From Phorcus lineatus (taxonomy: Eukaryota; Mollusca; Gastropoda; Trochida; Trochidae), in NCBI GenBank assembly GCA_921293015.1, contig OV121081.1:52043877-52107876 (forward strand): a DNA stretch of 64,000 nt, read 5' to 3'. This document shows positions 1 to 12,715 of the stretch, piece after piece; position 1 is the first letter of the stretch; each line of letters starts with the position of its first letter. Below the pieces are notes generated by a model. That model was not told where the DNA came from, did not search any database, and worked only from the letters and a program-made list of their open reading frames with translations. The position numbers and the translations under genes were made by a program.

Positions 1-90
1 GTTTATCCTTTTAAGCAAAACCCCTCAGCTGTGTCAAGTATTTTGTGGTTTATGTATTCTAACTGATGCTTATTAATGGATGCCTTGCAG

Positions 91-288
91 GTGGAAATGT
101 TTGTACCGCATGACCCAAACAGATTACTACGCCCCACTAAAGGATGGAAGGAGAGGTTAAAGGAGCCAGGACCGAGTGGGGGAGGCCAGGTTCTGCACAT
201 GCCTCACAGGTCAGAGCTCAGGAGAGAATTAACCCTTCACCTGCTTACATTGCCATTAATGGCTGAAATATTGCCCAAGCGGCGATAA
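91..288 (+). CDS. Possible terminal exon of an unidentified gene (5' part outside window)
   Basis: An open frame follows a good splice acceptor (TGCCTTGCAG, exon from 91) and runs to a TAA at 286-288. The first 40 or so codons read like real protein: VEMFVPHDPNRLLRPTKGW, then a basic stretch and a GGG/VLHMPHR segment. The last 25 codons look less conserved. Possible poly(A) signals, AATAAA type, lie at about 390. I do not recognise the family. Because the upstream exons lie outside the window, the reading phase cannot be confirmed. The first part could instead be an internal exon that splices at the GTCAGA near 209. Confidence 0.35.
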   Translation: MEMFVPHDPNRLLRPTKGWKERLKEPGPSGGGQVLHMPHRSELRRELTLHLLTLPLMAEILPKRR

Positions 289-3200
289 AGAATAACTCAT
301 TCACTCACCTGCTTACATACAAAGATTTGTACTATTCATGAGTAACCATTTATCATTGCCTTTGATTAGTAACTTTTCCCAATAACAAGAATAAAGGGAT
401 TCATTTTACCTGCATCCTCATAGTTTGCCATTAGCAATACAATGACCAAAGAGATATTTTTGATGGGTCAATGACAACCCTTTAGTAACTATGATTTCGA
501 CAATTTTTTTCATTTGATAATAGAATTCATGGAAATGGAAATAATGCTAATGGTATTATGGTGAATCGTTTTTCTTTGTATTTATAATTTTGTGACTAAT
601 TTTCAGGGCCATTCCATCTTGGAGACAAGGACTTCATTAATGTGTATTGACTGTGGTGTGGAGTTCATCTAGAATCGCCTTTAATCAAGAGCTACTTATC
701 AGCAATTATGTATATGATATTTTTATAGAAGTAACATATCATTCATTTCCTGTTGTCCCATGCTGTACCTTTTGAGCAAAGCAGATAAAATATTTGGCAT
801 TGGACTATATTTTGACTGGATTCTTATCTTTCAATATGTGAGAAAAGGTCCCCATAATTTTGTGATGAAGCATAAGTTGTTGTTAGTGTTTTTTTGGCAC
901 TTGAAGGTTGTGAAGTTGCATAAAATTATCAAGCTGAACATATCATGACATGTAAGTGATGTTTCGTAGATTTTCCTATTAAAGGTTTACTTTTTTAACT
1001 TACTGGTATTTTGTTAATCAAGTCCGTCCATGTTGAACCACTTTAACTGACATCATTGTAGCAAGTATTTTTGCTCTTTTCTATTAATTTCATATCATAT
1101 TTCATTTTATTTTGTAACTATTTTTCCATTGAATTGTCAAAAGTTACAAAACATATATCATAAGATACAACATTAAATTTAACGTTTATTTTGCATTTAC
1201 TATCATCTCTTTATTAGAAGTGGACATAATATGCATAGTCCATAAATCATGATAATAAATATACTTAAATAAGTGCTGTTTTGTTAATAGGCAGGATTTT
1301 AAAGTTGTATTTCTAATAAGAGAAATAAATAGAAAAAAGCCTTACTCATACTTTAAAAAAAATAAGCAAGATAAACATTTACCTTTTCTCTATGTAGCTT
1401 GGTGTGAGGTTTTAATAAAGAATCCCTTTTGCATGAACTTTCATTGTGACATGAAAAACAGTTATTTGAACTAATTATTGATTATTAAGATCTAGTTTGT
1501 GGAAACATATCATCAATCATATATTGAAATACCAAAATTGTACAGCATTTTGTATATGTTTTTGGTTCTCATCATGCAGGTTTATTATGTTTTGTTCAGA
1601 ATGCAAAATAATAAAAACATGAATAGCAATGTTTGTGTATTGTTGTTATTTCATAATGCTTTGAAGTAGCATTTCATGTTTTTATTTTCAAATTTAAAGA
1701 AAAAGAATTACAAAACATAACTTTATTGATTGGAACTTTCACTCTCTTGTAAGCTCATCAAGCCTAAAGACCAGATAGTTTGCAAGGGCAGGCATCAGTT
1801 CATAGGTTGATCACGTTATCACCATTAAGAAAAATATGGGAGCGAAGCTGAAAGTGTTTTGGAACAACTCCAGCCTCAAATCCTATTGAATCCTTTCTAG
1901 AGAAACCATTGCCACCAGGAATCTAAAATTTTGGGATAATATCATCTTTTTAGGATGGAGATTTAATTTGAATTCATTCTCCTACCCCCCAGCGTAACAG
2001 GGGTGAAACTTTCGGCTGGTTAACCAAAAGCTGTTGGTAGAGGAAGAACATCATGATTGTTATGTTGAGACTAAAGTTTGTGGTCTTGGTCATTATCCCC
2101 TCTCCATATTAACACTCTCAATCAAATTTTCTTTGGTCTTTTTTTACCAGAAACACGTATAATTAAGAAGTAAGAATATTTGTCCACATGATTTTCCCTA
2201 GACCCCAGATCGTGTTCATTATAATACCCAGGGATCATGTACTATGTATTTATTATTGCCAACTAATTATAATTAGGTTGATTTAACTGCTAATGCAAAT
2301 TGAGAATATGTACAGAAACATCCTTAAAATATCCCCCAACCCAAAATAAGACCTTGGTTATAAAAGGGCCTGTGTGTACACCCATGTCAGCTTAGCTGCT
2401 GTAGTATACTCATATGATCGTGTTGTTAGGCATTTGGGAATCTGAGGTATAGAGGTTTGAAACTGCATAACACAAAAACATTTGCAGGTTGAAAATTGAA
2501 ATTGACTTTAACCAAAAGCAAATAATTGATTATTGCTGAAATCAGGTTTGAATTTGGACATGGAACCATGATTCCTGCCAACTAGAGTGATTATGTTAAT
2601 AATAATTAGCATCCAAGGGTCATAACTTGAATAATTAATTTCATTGTCCTCTGCAGAAGGAAATTAAGATTTATAGCTTCCTCCAAGAACAAAGAAGGTT
2701 TAAAAATACTTGAACAACTACTAGGTCCCTTTTAATCTTATTAATTTTTTCATTCGACTCAATCATTACCAATTTAGAAAGTTTGTATAATTTTTTCTGG
2801 TGCAGGGAGAGAGATACGATTTAGTTTTGATAAAAATGAGGATTCCCTTTCCGTATTATGTCCAAAGGGCACCAGTATCCATAGTTGCATTGAATGTTTT
2901 TAGCCACTTGTTACTATCTATTGTGAATGGAAAGAATGGTCAAAATATAGAACATTTATTTCATGTAGAAAGATACATTTGTGTGGGCAAGAGGAATGTA
3001 AAAATTTATTATCATTTTGAAAAACCACCATTAATCATAAATGTTTGCAAACCCTGGTTTAACTTAAACGTCATGGAAACACTTTAAATACCTATATAAT
3101 GTAATATAAAAAGGTTAACAAATAATAGAGCCATAAGTTGTTCCCTTTAAATTAAGGCTGTTAAGACAAGTAAGTATCAATCAAATATATATAAAGACAT

Positions 3201-3353
3201 CAAATCATGATAGTGTTATTATTTCTGTCATGTAATGAATTATATCATTATTAGTAACAAATTATTTCAAGTATATTTCATGTACTTATCATATATCTTG
3301 ATCAAAATTATCTCTAGATATGATTACAAACCATTTCTCTGTTCTTACAATTC
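289..3353. other. Gene-free AT-rich intergenic stretch
   Basis: Nothing coding is supportable between the possible exon at the left edge and the 3' end of the racemase. There is an open frame of 95 codons at 2800-3087, but it has no splice context, no recognisable motif and neighbouring-type base composition. Confidence 0.6.
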
Positions 3354-6300
3354 TTACAATTTAGAGCTAGCAGTCTGTTCAACAGTGTTTGTCTTTACAA
3401 GCTCTCCAATTTCCTCTTCACTAAAACCAGATTCCTTCAATATCTGTAATGTATGTTCCCCACACATAGGCTGGGGCGGTATTGAGCTGATACCCGGGGT
3501 CCGGGACAACATTGGAGCGGGTCCCGCCTCTATCCTGCCTTTAGTGTTCCTTAAGAAAGTGTTGTTGGTCTGATTGTGTGGATGTAGATGAGCTTCATCA
3601 ATGTCCAGTACAGGAGCTACACAGGCGTCCAGGTCTTTAAACACTTCTGTCCATTCGTCTTGTGTCTTTGTCAAAAATATTTTTGTGAAGAGCTTTTTGG
3701 TTTCTGCTTGATCACTCAGTTGTGGGACATCATCTGGATTCAGCTGAAGACCTTTGAATACAGCATTAAATCAATGAGAGAATGTTTCATCTCCTCTAAA
3801 AAAAAAGCCTTATTAAGGTATATTGTCTATATTCAACATGCCGACATAAGTGATAGGAATAGGTTTCTGCAAGACCAAAACTTTCAATGCAATGCATAAC
3901 TTTTTAAGTCTCCATTCCTGGATAATTCAGCCTTAATAAAGTTTGCTACAATTTATGGCTTGATTGATGCAGCCTGGTGGGCGATTGTAAGAAATCTCCA
4001 GTTACCTCCCCTTCACAGAATCAAATGATGATGCAAGATAAAATTATCCAGTTGAGGAGAATTGGCCAATGCCGAAGCTTTAGCTAACTCAGATTACTTC
4101 CTGACACTTTTTTCAAAATCTTTATGAGAAGAAGATATGATGGCTGAGTAAGTATTAATGAACATGAGATGTGGGGAAAAGTGTTTAAAGTTATATTTTC
4201 AATAACAATTACTAAGATGAACATAATTGCAAAGTATTTATACAAGTCGTGACAAAAATACCTTTAAGCAAGTCAGCGTAGAATTTTGGTTCAAGGGCTC
4301 CAACTGACATGTGCTTCCCGTCAGCAGTCTTGTAGGTCTCATAGTATGCAAACCCTGTGTCCAAGAGATTCTCTCCTCGCTCTCCACTCCAGAATATCAT
4401 GTCTCTTGTTGCCCAGAGGAAGTTTGCTGATCAGAAATAAGAAATGATCTTTGTATAAGACTTGAAATAATAGGAAATAGAAACCGAAGTAAGATCTTGT
4501 TCATGTTAAGGCATTTGTGCAGACATAAAGAAAAACTGTGGACATTGAAAAAGATTAACAACAGGGATATAAGGAATCAACACTTACACACATATGCAGA
4601 GCCTTGTACCATGTTGGCATCCACTACCTGTCCCTTTCCAGACCGGGTTCTCTCGAGGAGAGCCATCACAACACCCAGGGCACATGTCAGTCCTCCTCCA
4701 GCAAAGTCTCCCAGGAGGTTGATAGGGGCGTAAGGGTTCTCACCTTTCCGACCAAGGACAGACAGTACACCTGGCACAAGGGAGATGTCATTTAAAGATT
4801 TGTTTACAATTTGTAAAAGCTTATACTCATTTGGTACAAGCATTTATGACATTTCATACATCAATGGGTTAAAAGTTAGCTCGGGTAGCTGAGGGCTATT
4901 GATGAAAATTTACTGGTGAAGTAATATGAAACAAAACATACCAATGAGGGTAATTAGAATTTAAAGATGATAAGTGGAATTGGCTAGCAGAAACGAATTT
5001 GGACTTCTGCTTTCAGGTGAGCTCTTTTCAACTGGCTAGTGCTTTAATATCTTGATTACCACCTTTGTATCATTGAAGTACTCTAAAGTATTGGTCAACT
5101 ATTGTGCTTCAGCATAAATGTCACTATATATGCTTATCTAGGAGGTTTTATGTTTGGTTCAGCATCTTCTGAATCTGATATGTGACACTACAAACAGAGA
5201 GAACTGTGCTGCCTTTGGGTTAGACTTCATCATGCTAATACTGTTCAATGAGGATTGTGCTAATGTATTTACTATTTACCACTGAAAAAAACCTTTGATC
5301 ATAAATTCTACTAACAAGGTAAACTGGATTGACTTCTTCCACAAGAGATAACTTGGACTAAAATGACTTAGATCAGTTATATACTGGTAAGTTTTGTTAC
5401 AAAATTCTAATGAGTAAATTATTACTCAATAAAATATTTATGCTAATGGCAGCCTCTTTTGTTACCTTTTACCAGCACAAGACAACATTTGATCAGAGAT
5501 CATTTTGAGATGTAAAGATGATAATCTTTTGTTTACATATCCAATGTGAGGATTGTCAATGTGTGTTCATACTCACGCACATCCAAATAACAATTACTCG
5601 ATACCAATTCCTTCTGCCTGAAAGCTTATGAGTAAATATCCTTTTGAAGTAAAGATATATCAACATTCACTCCATTCTTCATCTAAGTAAGGTTAATCTT
5701 GGAGCAATATATTTTTACCTGAAGTTGCAATATAGTTGATATCATGACCAGCTTTTTGCGCCAGAGACCCTTTCTGTCCAAATCCAGTCATCCTGGCATA
5801 CACAAGTCCAGGGTTCTCTGACAGCAAAATATCAGGTCCTAAACCAAGCCTCTCCATCACTCCTATTGGAAGGGCAAAAAGAACATAGCGATAAGTAGGT
5901 ATTAACTTTCACATTCAATTGGATGATAGGTTTCAGGATCTAGAGGTGAACCCTATTCCTTTGACATCTCTGTTATCTTGACTTTTATTATAATTAGTCA
6001 AAAGGTATAATAGAAGTCTAAGCACTTAACACAAAATCTGTTTTGGCCAAATCAATCTTACTTAATAATGCCAAATCATGATATCAATATCTTGCTGTAT
6101 TCTGATCTGAATACTACTACTCAGGGGGGTCTTAAACCTTCAATAACATCTAATAGTCACTGGCCCACTTATCTCTACCACTATGTCCACCAGATTTTGA
6201 ATAATGCTGACTATTTTCTGGCATCATTGCTGAATTGATGGCGTGAAAGGTTACTCTACTGAAGAAGTCTTCAGATCAGAAAAGCAGCTAGGTACAGTCT

Positions 6301-7570
6301 TACATGGGATCTGAATTAATTAATTGAGATTTTTTCAAAATTGTAGTTACTATCACTATACTTAAAAGGACTCTTTCTAAGGTATCGATGTCAAATCCTG
6401 GAATGTTCAAAAAGGTGATAATTTTGTATAAACCAGTATTGAGCGACTGCATCAACTCTTTGGTCATATCTTTGAGAAGTATCACTTGCTAGATAACTGT
6501 TTGAGTATCTTTATTGATATGTGTATCTCCTTGTGATAAAAAGGATTTACATCAATACTATTTGTATTTCCTTATTGTTTAAGTGAGACTGCCTCCTCAA
6601 TAGGATTGAGACTCATTTTTGAAGACCTGACCTAGTTAACCTTTCAACTTACAACCCACGCTACTGCAACTAATTAGACTGAATCAATAACGATGAGTGT
6701 CATTTCTATTATGGATGTAGTCTAGCTTTCACTATTTCAAAACTGATTGAGAACTTGTACTGTACCTGGTCGGAAAGGCTCTATCAGCACATCTGCTTTA
6801 GAGCAAAGCTTCTTTACCACGTCTGTCCCCTTCTTTTGCTTCAAATCTACGGCAATAGATAACTTGCCTCTGGCAAGTCTATCAGCATTTGCCTTATCTT
6901 TAGTCTGAAAAGTTGAAAATAAATCCATATTGTGAATGATGAAAAAGAATCATTCAGTTGCATACAAACCATAAAAAAAATATGTATATATCATAAAATA
7001 TTAAGAGGTTTGTCACTATTCAGAGAGAATTTACAAAATATTACAAGTCATCTTATAAATCAAATCATTCAAGATACTTTTTTAGATTTTTTGAATAAAG
7101 TGTTTATACTTTAAATTTCCTTATTTCATTACTTTTGTTAAATATAAGAGCAAAAATTTAGTATGTTTTATCTTTTTATACAAACTCTATTTGTTGGGAT
7201 TAATCCTATATCCATAACACATTCCATAAAATGTTATGACAGGTCATCTGTTTGACAAGCAAATATTTCAATATTAAATAGAGTACGTTATGAATTGAAG
7301 TTGCTTGATAGTTGAAATGGTTGTTCTTGCCAGCCTTTTTCTTGTTCAGTAAGTAGCTACTAGGCTAGGTGTCATAATATTATGTTGGAAATACTTCTTG
7401 ATTAGTATGCAGTATGGAAATCAGAATGATCTTTAACTAGTAAACAAGTAAAGTGATCATACTCTGTCAACTCTGATGACTTTGGCACCAAAGTCTGACA
7501 AAACCATCCCACAGAAAGGAGCAGGGGCTAAGCCAGCCATTTCAATGACTTGAATTCCTTTGAGGGCCAT
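3354..7570 (-). CDS. AMACR: Alpha-methylacyl-CoA racemase, six coding exons
   Basis: This enzyme interconverts (2R)- and (2S)-methylacyl-CoA esters so that branched-chain fatty acids and bile-acid-type intermediates can enter beta-oxidation. Coding exons on the minus strand: 7570-7463, 6904-6766, 5862-5719, 4770-4588, 4426-4262, 3751-3354. All introns are GT-AG and the phases (0,1,1,1,1) fit, giving 378 aa against about 382 in human. It belongs to CoA-transferase family III: start [20 protein letters not shown], then the GHDINY segment with catalytic His122 and the [10 protein letters not shown] segment with catalytic Asp152. These two positions match the human numbering. The protein ends in SKL, a canonical type 1 peroxisomal targeting signal. 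The start at 7570 opens exon 1 directly with the family's usual N-terminus. No frameshift or missing exon is seen, so the gene looks functional. It is unrelated to its amine-oxidase neighbours. Confidence 0.95.
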
Positions 7571-8723
7571 TATAACTTATCTGCAAAGATAAAAAGATTA
7601 CGAAACATTATGTGAAAACATTTAAACATACCATTTCAAGCGACCTAATGAATATCAATGTCCTTTCAAATATATAGGTCGGAGGCAGGGGGAGGTTATA
7701 AAAGTCCCAGATCACTGGCTTACCAAATTTTTTTACTCTGAAATCCCCTAAAACAATTATTGAAAGTCTGATTAGTGCACATGAGTTTTTATTTGCCCCT
7801 GGATAAAACTTTGGTTGCAGGATTGCAGATACCATTGCCTAAACTATGTGAGAAAGAACATATAGATCATCTTTCCTTGCATGGCCTATACTTGTGCCAG
7901 CCCAAAAACTTGCTATAAGATAGGCCTTGCTGCATTCCCCCAACTTTTCAATGTAGATGCTTCCCTGCTTCCTATCAAGGCTGCTGCAATGGGTCTCAAT
8001 ATTTCAATGAGAAATCATATCAGAATTCCAACTTTTAGTCGAAGAGGTCGCTGCACACAAAACACGTGGTGATATAAAATCAAAACATCTTAACTTTTCA
8101 TTTCCAAATGACACTTAAATGACATATACTGGTTTTACATGAACATCTAAAAACAGCCTTATAAATGCACAAAGGTGTAGATATCACGTCCAATATACAT
8201 GGACACTAGTTATATAACCTAACAAACACTATCAACTCCTAACTACCCTCCTGGCTGTTTTAGATAAGTCTCCAAAATTACGTATGACTATTTGACGCGC
8301 GCCACTGTCCATTTTTCGATCATAATTGCAACATATATACCTTCATATTGTCACTGTACAAAACAAATTAGCTTTAAAATGTTTCATTTTGGTAATAGTC
8401 GATACTTTGCGATCAAATGACACCATTGTGGCTCTTTAAACAACCAGAATTGTATTTAACTTGTTGTGTATGTTCCCAATATTATTGGTGATATGACAAA
8501 GCTACACATTTCTATAGCCAGACTACAAGTTCAACTGGAGCTTTATCATAATGTTAGAACATGCAAAATGTGTAATCCGAATATGATGGGAACCTGTTGA
8601 TGACAAATATATTTTAGTTATCACTGTTCACATCCTAGACCATAAAAACATACAATCACATCCCAGAAAAAAAAATTTCTTTATTCTGTATTCTTGTCAC
8701 AGTCCGTGGGTTTGTAAGAATTA
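7571..8723. other. AMACR upstream region and repeat-derived sequence
   Basis: This stretch holds the 5' flank of AMACR. I see no clear TATA box. From about 8220 to 8420 it resembles a dispersed repeat family seen again at about 33250, 37310, 40855 and 41380. No gene is visible. Confidence 0.5.
8290..8350 (+). repeat. Dispersed repeat core (CCACTGTCC..TTCGAT family)
   Basis: The core GCGCGCCACTGTCC is followed by TTTTTCGATCATAATTG. Similar cores with the same spacing occur near 33315, 37320, 40875 and 41445, and inverted near 12690. They appear to be degenerate copies of one MITE-like family, whose fuller form is the TTAA-flanked element at 10797-11227. Confidence 0.5.
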
Positions 8724-9749
8724 GGGCAAACTGACCGAGGTTCGGACACCACCCGAGGTCGCCCGAACTTCGGACACTTTTTACTTGGAGTTGACGCAAT
8801 AATACGTGCGACTATTGTGATCTTTTAATTGTAAACTGTTTGTGCTCAGTGCGTTATTTTATTTCTTTCATTTGATAAACAATCAATTCTCGGTAATATT
8901 TCTTATCAAAGTTTTGTCTGGAGGTACAATGTAAAAGTAGACTCTCCCGTCAGGAGATGTAGGGAGCGGCAAAATATCTTAAACTGTATTCATAAACAAA
9001 GAAAATTAACCTAATAATCCAATTATTCATAACATCGGTACATATGAAGTGAAAACATAAGTAAATATCGAGATTTTGATAACATGTCAAAAGGACCTTG
9101 GTTCGGACAGTTTTGACCATGGTTCGGACACTTCTTAAGTTTTCTATTTAAGGATTCGTAATGTTTAATTCAACAGACAAAGGTTCGGGAAACACGAAAA
9201 CACATATGACTAACACATAAAACAAACTGATTAATTTTGAAAACCTACTGGTTAGCACTATCGTCGTTTTAGTGTCGAATGCGTACAAATGGGATTGCAA
9301 AGTCACTTTACTGTTATGGGCTCATGTAACTGTTTTCAAGAATTTAACATCGGAAAAGATGCTCTGTACCAGTAACAAATTACTTTATACTCCCCTAAAA
9401 CTATGATATTATTGTACATAGCCTATTCACTGCGTGAGTGAAGATGTCTGAAAATCATTTTGATGAGTATTTTAAGCCAGGGATGCATTCGAGCAGACTA
9501 GGTGCAACTGTCCGAAGTTAAGACAGAAGTCTGAAGTGTCCGAACCTCGGGCGAATTGATATGTCCAAATAAAACCGTTATTTTCGGATAAAACTGATAT
9601 AATTATGGCTATATAGAAATAAATTACAAACAATATTCAATTTTGTATACTTTGGTTTGAAAATAATTATTTTCTTCAAATAGTTATAATCATATTGTCT
9701 TTCAAAATATTTGAATCGATACACTGTCCGAACCTCAGTCAGTTTGCCC
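8724..9749. mobile_element. 1.0-kb non-autonomous inverted-repeat element, TA-flanked
   Basis: The left end GGGCAAACTGACCGAGGTTC and the inverted right end (complement of ..CAGTCAGTTTGCCC) match over about 25 bp with one mismatch. Both sides are flanked by TA (8722-8723 and 9750-9751), as expected for a Tc1/mariner-type target duplication. Several copies of a GGTTCGGACA motif lie just inside both ends and in the middle (about 9100-9130). No transposase frame is present, so the element would need help in trans. Confidence 0.75.
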
Positions 9750-10796
9750 TACTTAAATGATTTGTGAGTTGCAACACTACATGCATTGCTGGTTTAAAAG
9801 TTTATCTTTCACATAAAATCACACAAACAACACAACAGTACGGTACTGATTCTTATCTTTATATGCTGGACAGTCGTCAAGCTCAAATAACATTACCAAT
9901 TTGTCACAGACAATTATATATCAAACAATTACCACAGAGAAGATAATTGTTTGCAAAGATATGAAATGTTTTCATCTGAAAAGACCTTCGGACTTGCCTA
10001 ACTAGCAGACGCTTATCGCAAGCTCCTTGCAGGGCTATCCTCTCGAAAGAGAAAGGTCTCTTCTGTATATGTGCAGTGCAAGGAGTCGAAAAACCAGGTA
10101 GGGGAAATAACTTATGATAATATCTCTTCATGCATACCACAAACATTTGAATGTTACAAATATGATTTATATCTATCTAATTAAAGAAACCTTTTATTTG
10201 AGAGCCGACCGCCATTGCAAGATTATTTTCAAGGGACAGTGAGACATAATTTTAAGATATTATATTATTATTTTATTAATAAGATATTATCAAAACAAAA
10301 CAGAACCATTAATATGTAAAAAAAAAATGTAGATTACTTGAGACCATTGTAGATAAAATAATCTTTTATTGTGTTTAGTGTTTTCATTATCTTAATTTAA
10401 ATGTATTCAAAATCCTTCCGCTAAATTAGTCAATATAACAAAGCGAGCACCGACATTTATACAACTATTTTACTTTATGAAATGATGGTCTTATTTCAAA
10501 TAGACAATGTCCATTTTCTCGTTCATCTATTTTTACGTCTAGCGTCGACACTGATATATGCAACGTAATGTCGGCATGTCAGTCTGACCCGTGTCACCCT
10601 CGGGGATTACGCTTAGAAAGTATAAACTATCCATAATTACATGCGGACTGATACCTGAAAAATAACTTTGGAAATTAAATCTCTAAGTAAGAAGCAGAAA
10701 AACTTTAATTCTGAAAGATTAAAATCACAGAGAAATAGGATTTACGTGTCTTTAAGCTTTTCCGGCATAAACCGGTAGCGAAATCAACAAGTTTAA

Positions 10797-11227
10797 AGGG
10801 ACACTGGGTATGTTGTTGGAGTCATACATGTGAAACTTTATAAATGGTGTCATTTTATCGAAAAGTATTGGTTGTCTCTAAAAAATACCATCTTAATGCT
10901 GACCAGTTCAGTATGGAGACAATAAACATATTAAAGTTGTAAGTTATAATCGAAAATCCAACAAAGGCATATAAGGACAGATTTATCTTGATCGTGTTAA
11001 GTAGTTTACTAAACTGACATTCATGTAAATTAGATGCAAAATTATGTCAAATTAACATCTATATGGCGATTTTTTTATTATTACAAAAACGAGAAAATAT
11101 TAAAATTTTGGAATTTAGAGATAAAGATGCAAGTTTAGGGACGATATTTGAATTGAACTCAAAATAGATGGTATTTTGTCTCTTATTTCATCCAAATAAG
11201 AATTTTTGAAACATACTCTGTGTCACT
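10797..11227. mobile_element. TTAA-flanked MITE-like element, 431 bp
   Basis: The left end AGGGACACTGGGTATG and the inverted right end (complement of CATACTCTGTGTCACT) form an imperfect terminal inverted repeat. TTAA lies on each side (10793-10796 and 11228-11231), as for piggyBac-type insertion. There is no coding frame. Degenerate relatives, sharing the GTTCAGTATGGNGACAATAA segment, are visible at about 12525-12715 and, inverted, at about 41435-41600. Confidence 0.65.
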
Positions 11228-12012
11228 TTAAAGGGACACGTCTCACATATAGGAATCTTCTATGACAAACGTAAACAAATGTGTTATTATTCACAAGTAC
11301 TCAATTTTGCTGAAAATTGACAAGTTTATTCTAATCGGCCCTGTTAAGTAACAATATGAAAGTAAACGTTTTTATTTCTGATCGACAATGTACCATGGCT
11401 AACGAGTATAAAAATCTTTAAACGTAGTATTTATGTACCGTATAGACAGAAAGAATGTGGTTGACAGTGTTTAATAGGTTTTACAATAAATACTAATATG
11501 AATTGAATGTGAGACTCCGGCTGCTGTACATATGTAGGCTTGCTGTTCGATTTTCAATGGAACATAAACCATACATCTACCCTTACGCCTGACATCCTAA
11601 CGCATTTCCTCTGCTTTTACACCTTATATATATCATCTTCTTATTCCCCTCATATTATCTAACTCTCGTCAAACAATACTCGCTCGATCCCACCTTATAT
11701 AACTTGTATCTAACCCAACTGCCCCTTCTCTGATCCCTACCATTTTTTCTCTTTATATTTACCTTTCCCAACCTTCATATCACGTCCCTTGCTACCCCGG
11801 TTCCTTGACATAATGAAATCATGATATTTAATGTTCTTGTCACCTTATTACGAACTCCATACCCTCCCTAGTCAAACACAAAGATGGTAGTTACTATTTT
11901 GACCTCAACGCCTCTTAAAAAGCATGTGTAGATCTGGTCAACAGAAAAGTTATTTCTCTTTCTTTATTTAGGACCTTTCTTATATGTAGAAGGTTAACAT
12001 TTAGCATTTTTC

Positions 12013-12013
<1 letters not shown>

Positions 12014-12044
<31 letters not shown>
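12014..12044 (+). repeat. Poly-C tract (31 C)
   Basis: An uninterrupted run of C. Its true length may be uncertain because homopolymers are prone to assembly error. Confidence 0.9.
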
Positions 12045-12046
<2 letters not shown>

Positions 12047-12047
12047 A

Positions 12048-12338
12048 TTAAAAAACCTTTATAAAGCCAAAACAATACATGAAACTCCCCACCCCTATCT
12101 TCCTCAAAATCTCCACCATACGATCGGCGTCACCCAAGCCATCGTGTTCCCCAGCTCTGTTTGTGATGAACTGAGACAGCGGAATCCGTGAAGTGCAGGG
12201 ACTCACCCCGGCGCCTGAGGTTTGTGTAAAGTAAACACAGGTCACCTTTGGGAGAGGTGGAGTAACTGATAGCGGGAGAGGCAAGGTCCCAGGCGCGTCC
12301 CCATTTCGAGACCTAACCCAGTTTGAATTGCAAGACAT
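12048..12338 (-). CDS. Coding-like GC-richer segment, unidentified
   Basis: The minus strand holds a 96-codon open frame in an otherwise AT-rich region. Its downstream part, after a possible acceptor (CTCTCCCGCTATCAG, ending near 12270), reads TPPLPKVTCVYFTQTSGAG and continues to a segment GLGDADRMVEILRKIGVGSF. The composition, with varied residues and few rare ones, resembles protein more than chance sequence. I do not recognise a family and can find no partner exons, so it may be a relic exon or a lone internal exon. The poly-C tract abuts its 3' end. Confidence 0.25.
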   Translation of the reverse strand: MSCNSNWVRSRNGDAPGTLPLPLSVTPPLPKVTCVYFTQTSGAGVSPCTSRIPLSQFITNRAGEHDGLGDADRMVEILRKIGVGSFMYCFGFIKVF

Positions 12339-12524
12339 CCACTTTCAGACGCTTTGAGGTAGGTTGCATAATTACAATGACATATTTTACAATAATTACA
12401 TAAATATTTTGCACAAATAAAAATATATTGTAATTGCATATAAAGGAGGGGTTAATTTTGCCTATCTTATGGGTGCATGATATGAACTTTGAACCATTGA
12501 ATACCTTTATTTTCTTACAGAGGT

Positions 12525-12715
12525 ACAGAAAGTATTGCTGGAGTCATATATGTTAAACTTAATAAATATTGTAATATTTTAGGACGTATAGTGGTTGTTT
12601 ATGAAAATTGGCTCATTTAATGCTTCTCAGTTCAGTATGGTGACAATAAACAGGTTATAATCATGATTCATGATCGATAACCGGACAATAGCGCGCGCCA
12701 ATGACTCAGACTCAA
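12525..12715 (+). repeat. Degenerate copy of the 10797-11227 repeat family
   Basis: It shares GCTGGAGTCATA, a GTTCAGTATGGTGACAATAA segment and the CCGGACAATAGCGCGCGCCAAT core with the family, but its ends are eroded. Confidence 0.55.

Noticed and set aside
2800-3087. 95-codon open frame
   Set aside because: AT-rich with chance-like composition, no homology that I recognise and no splice context.
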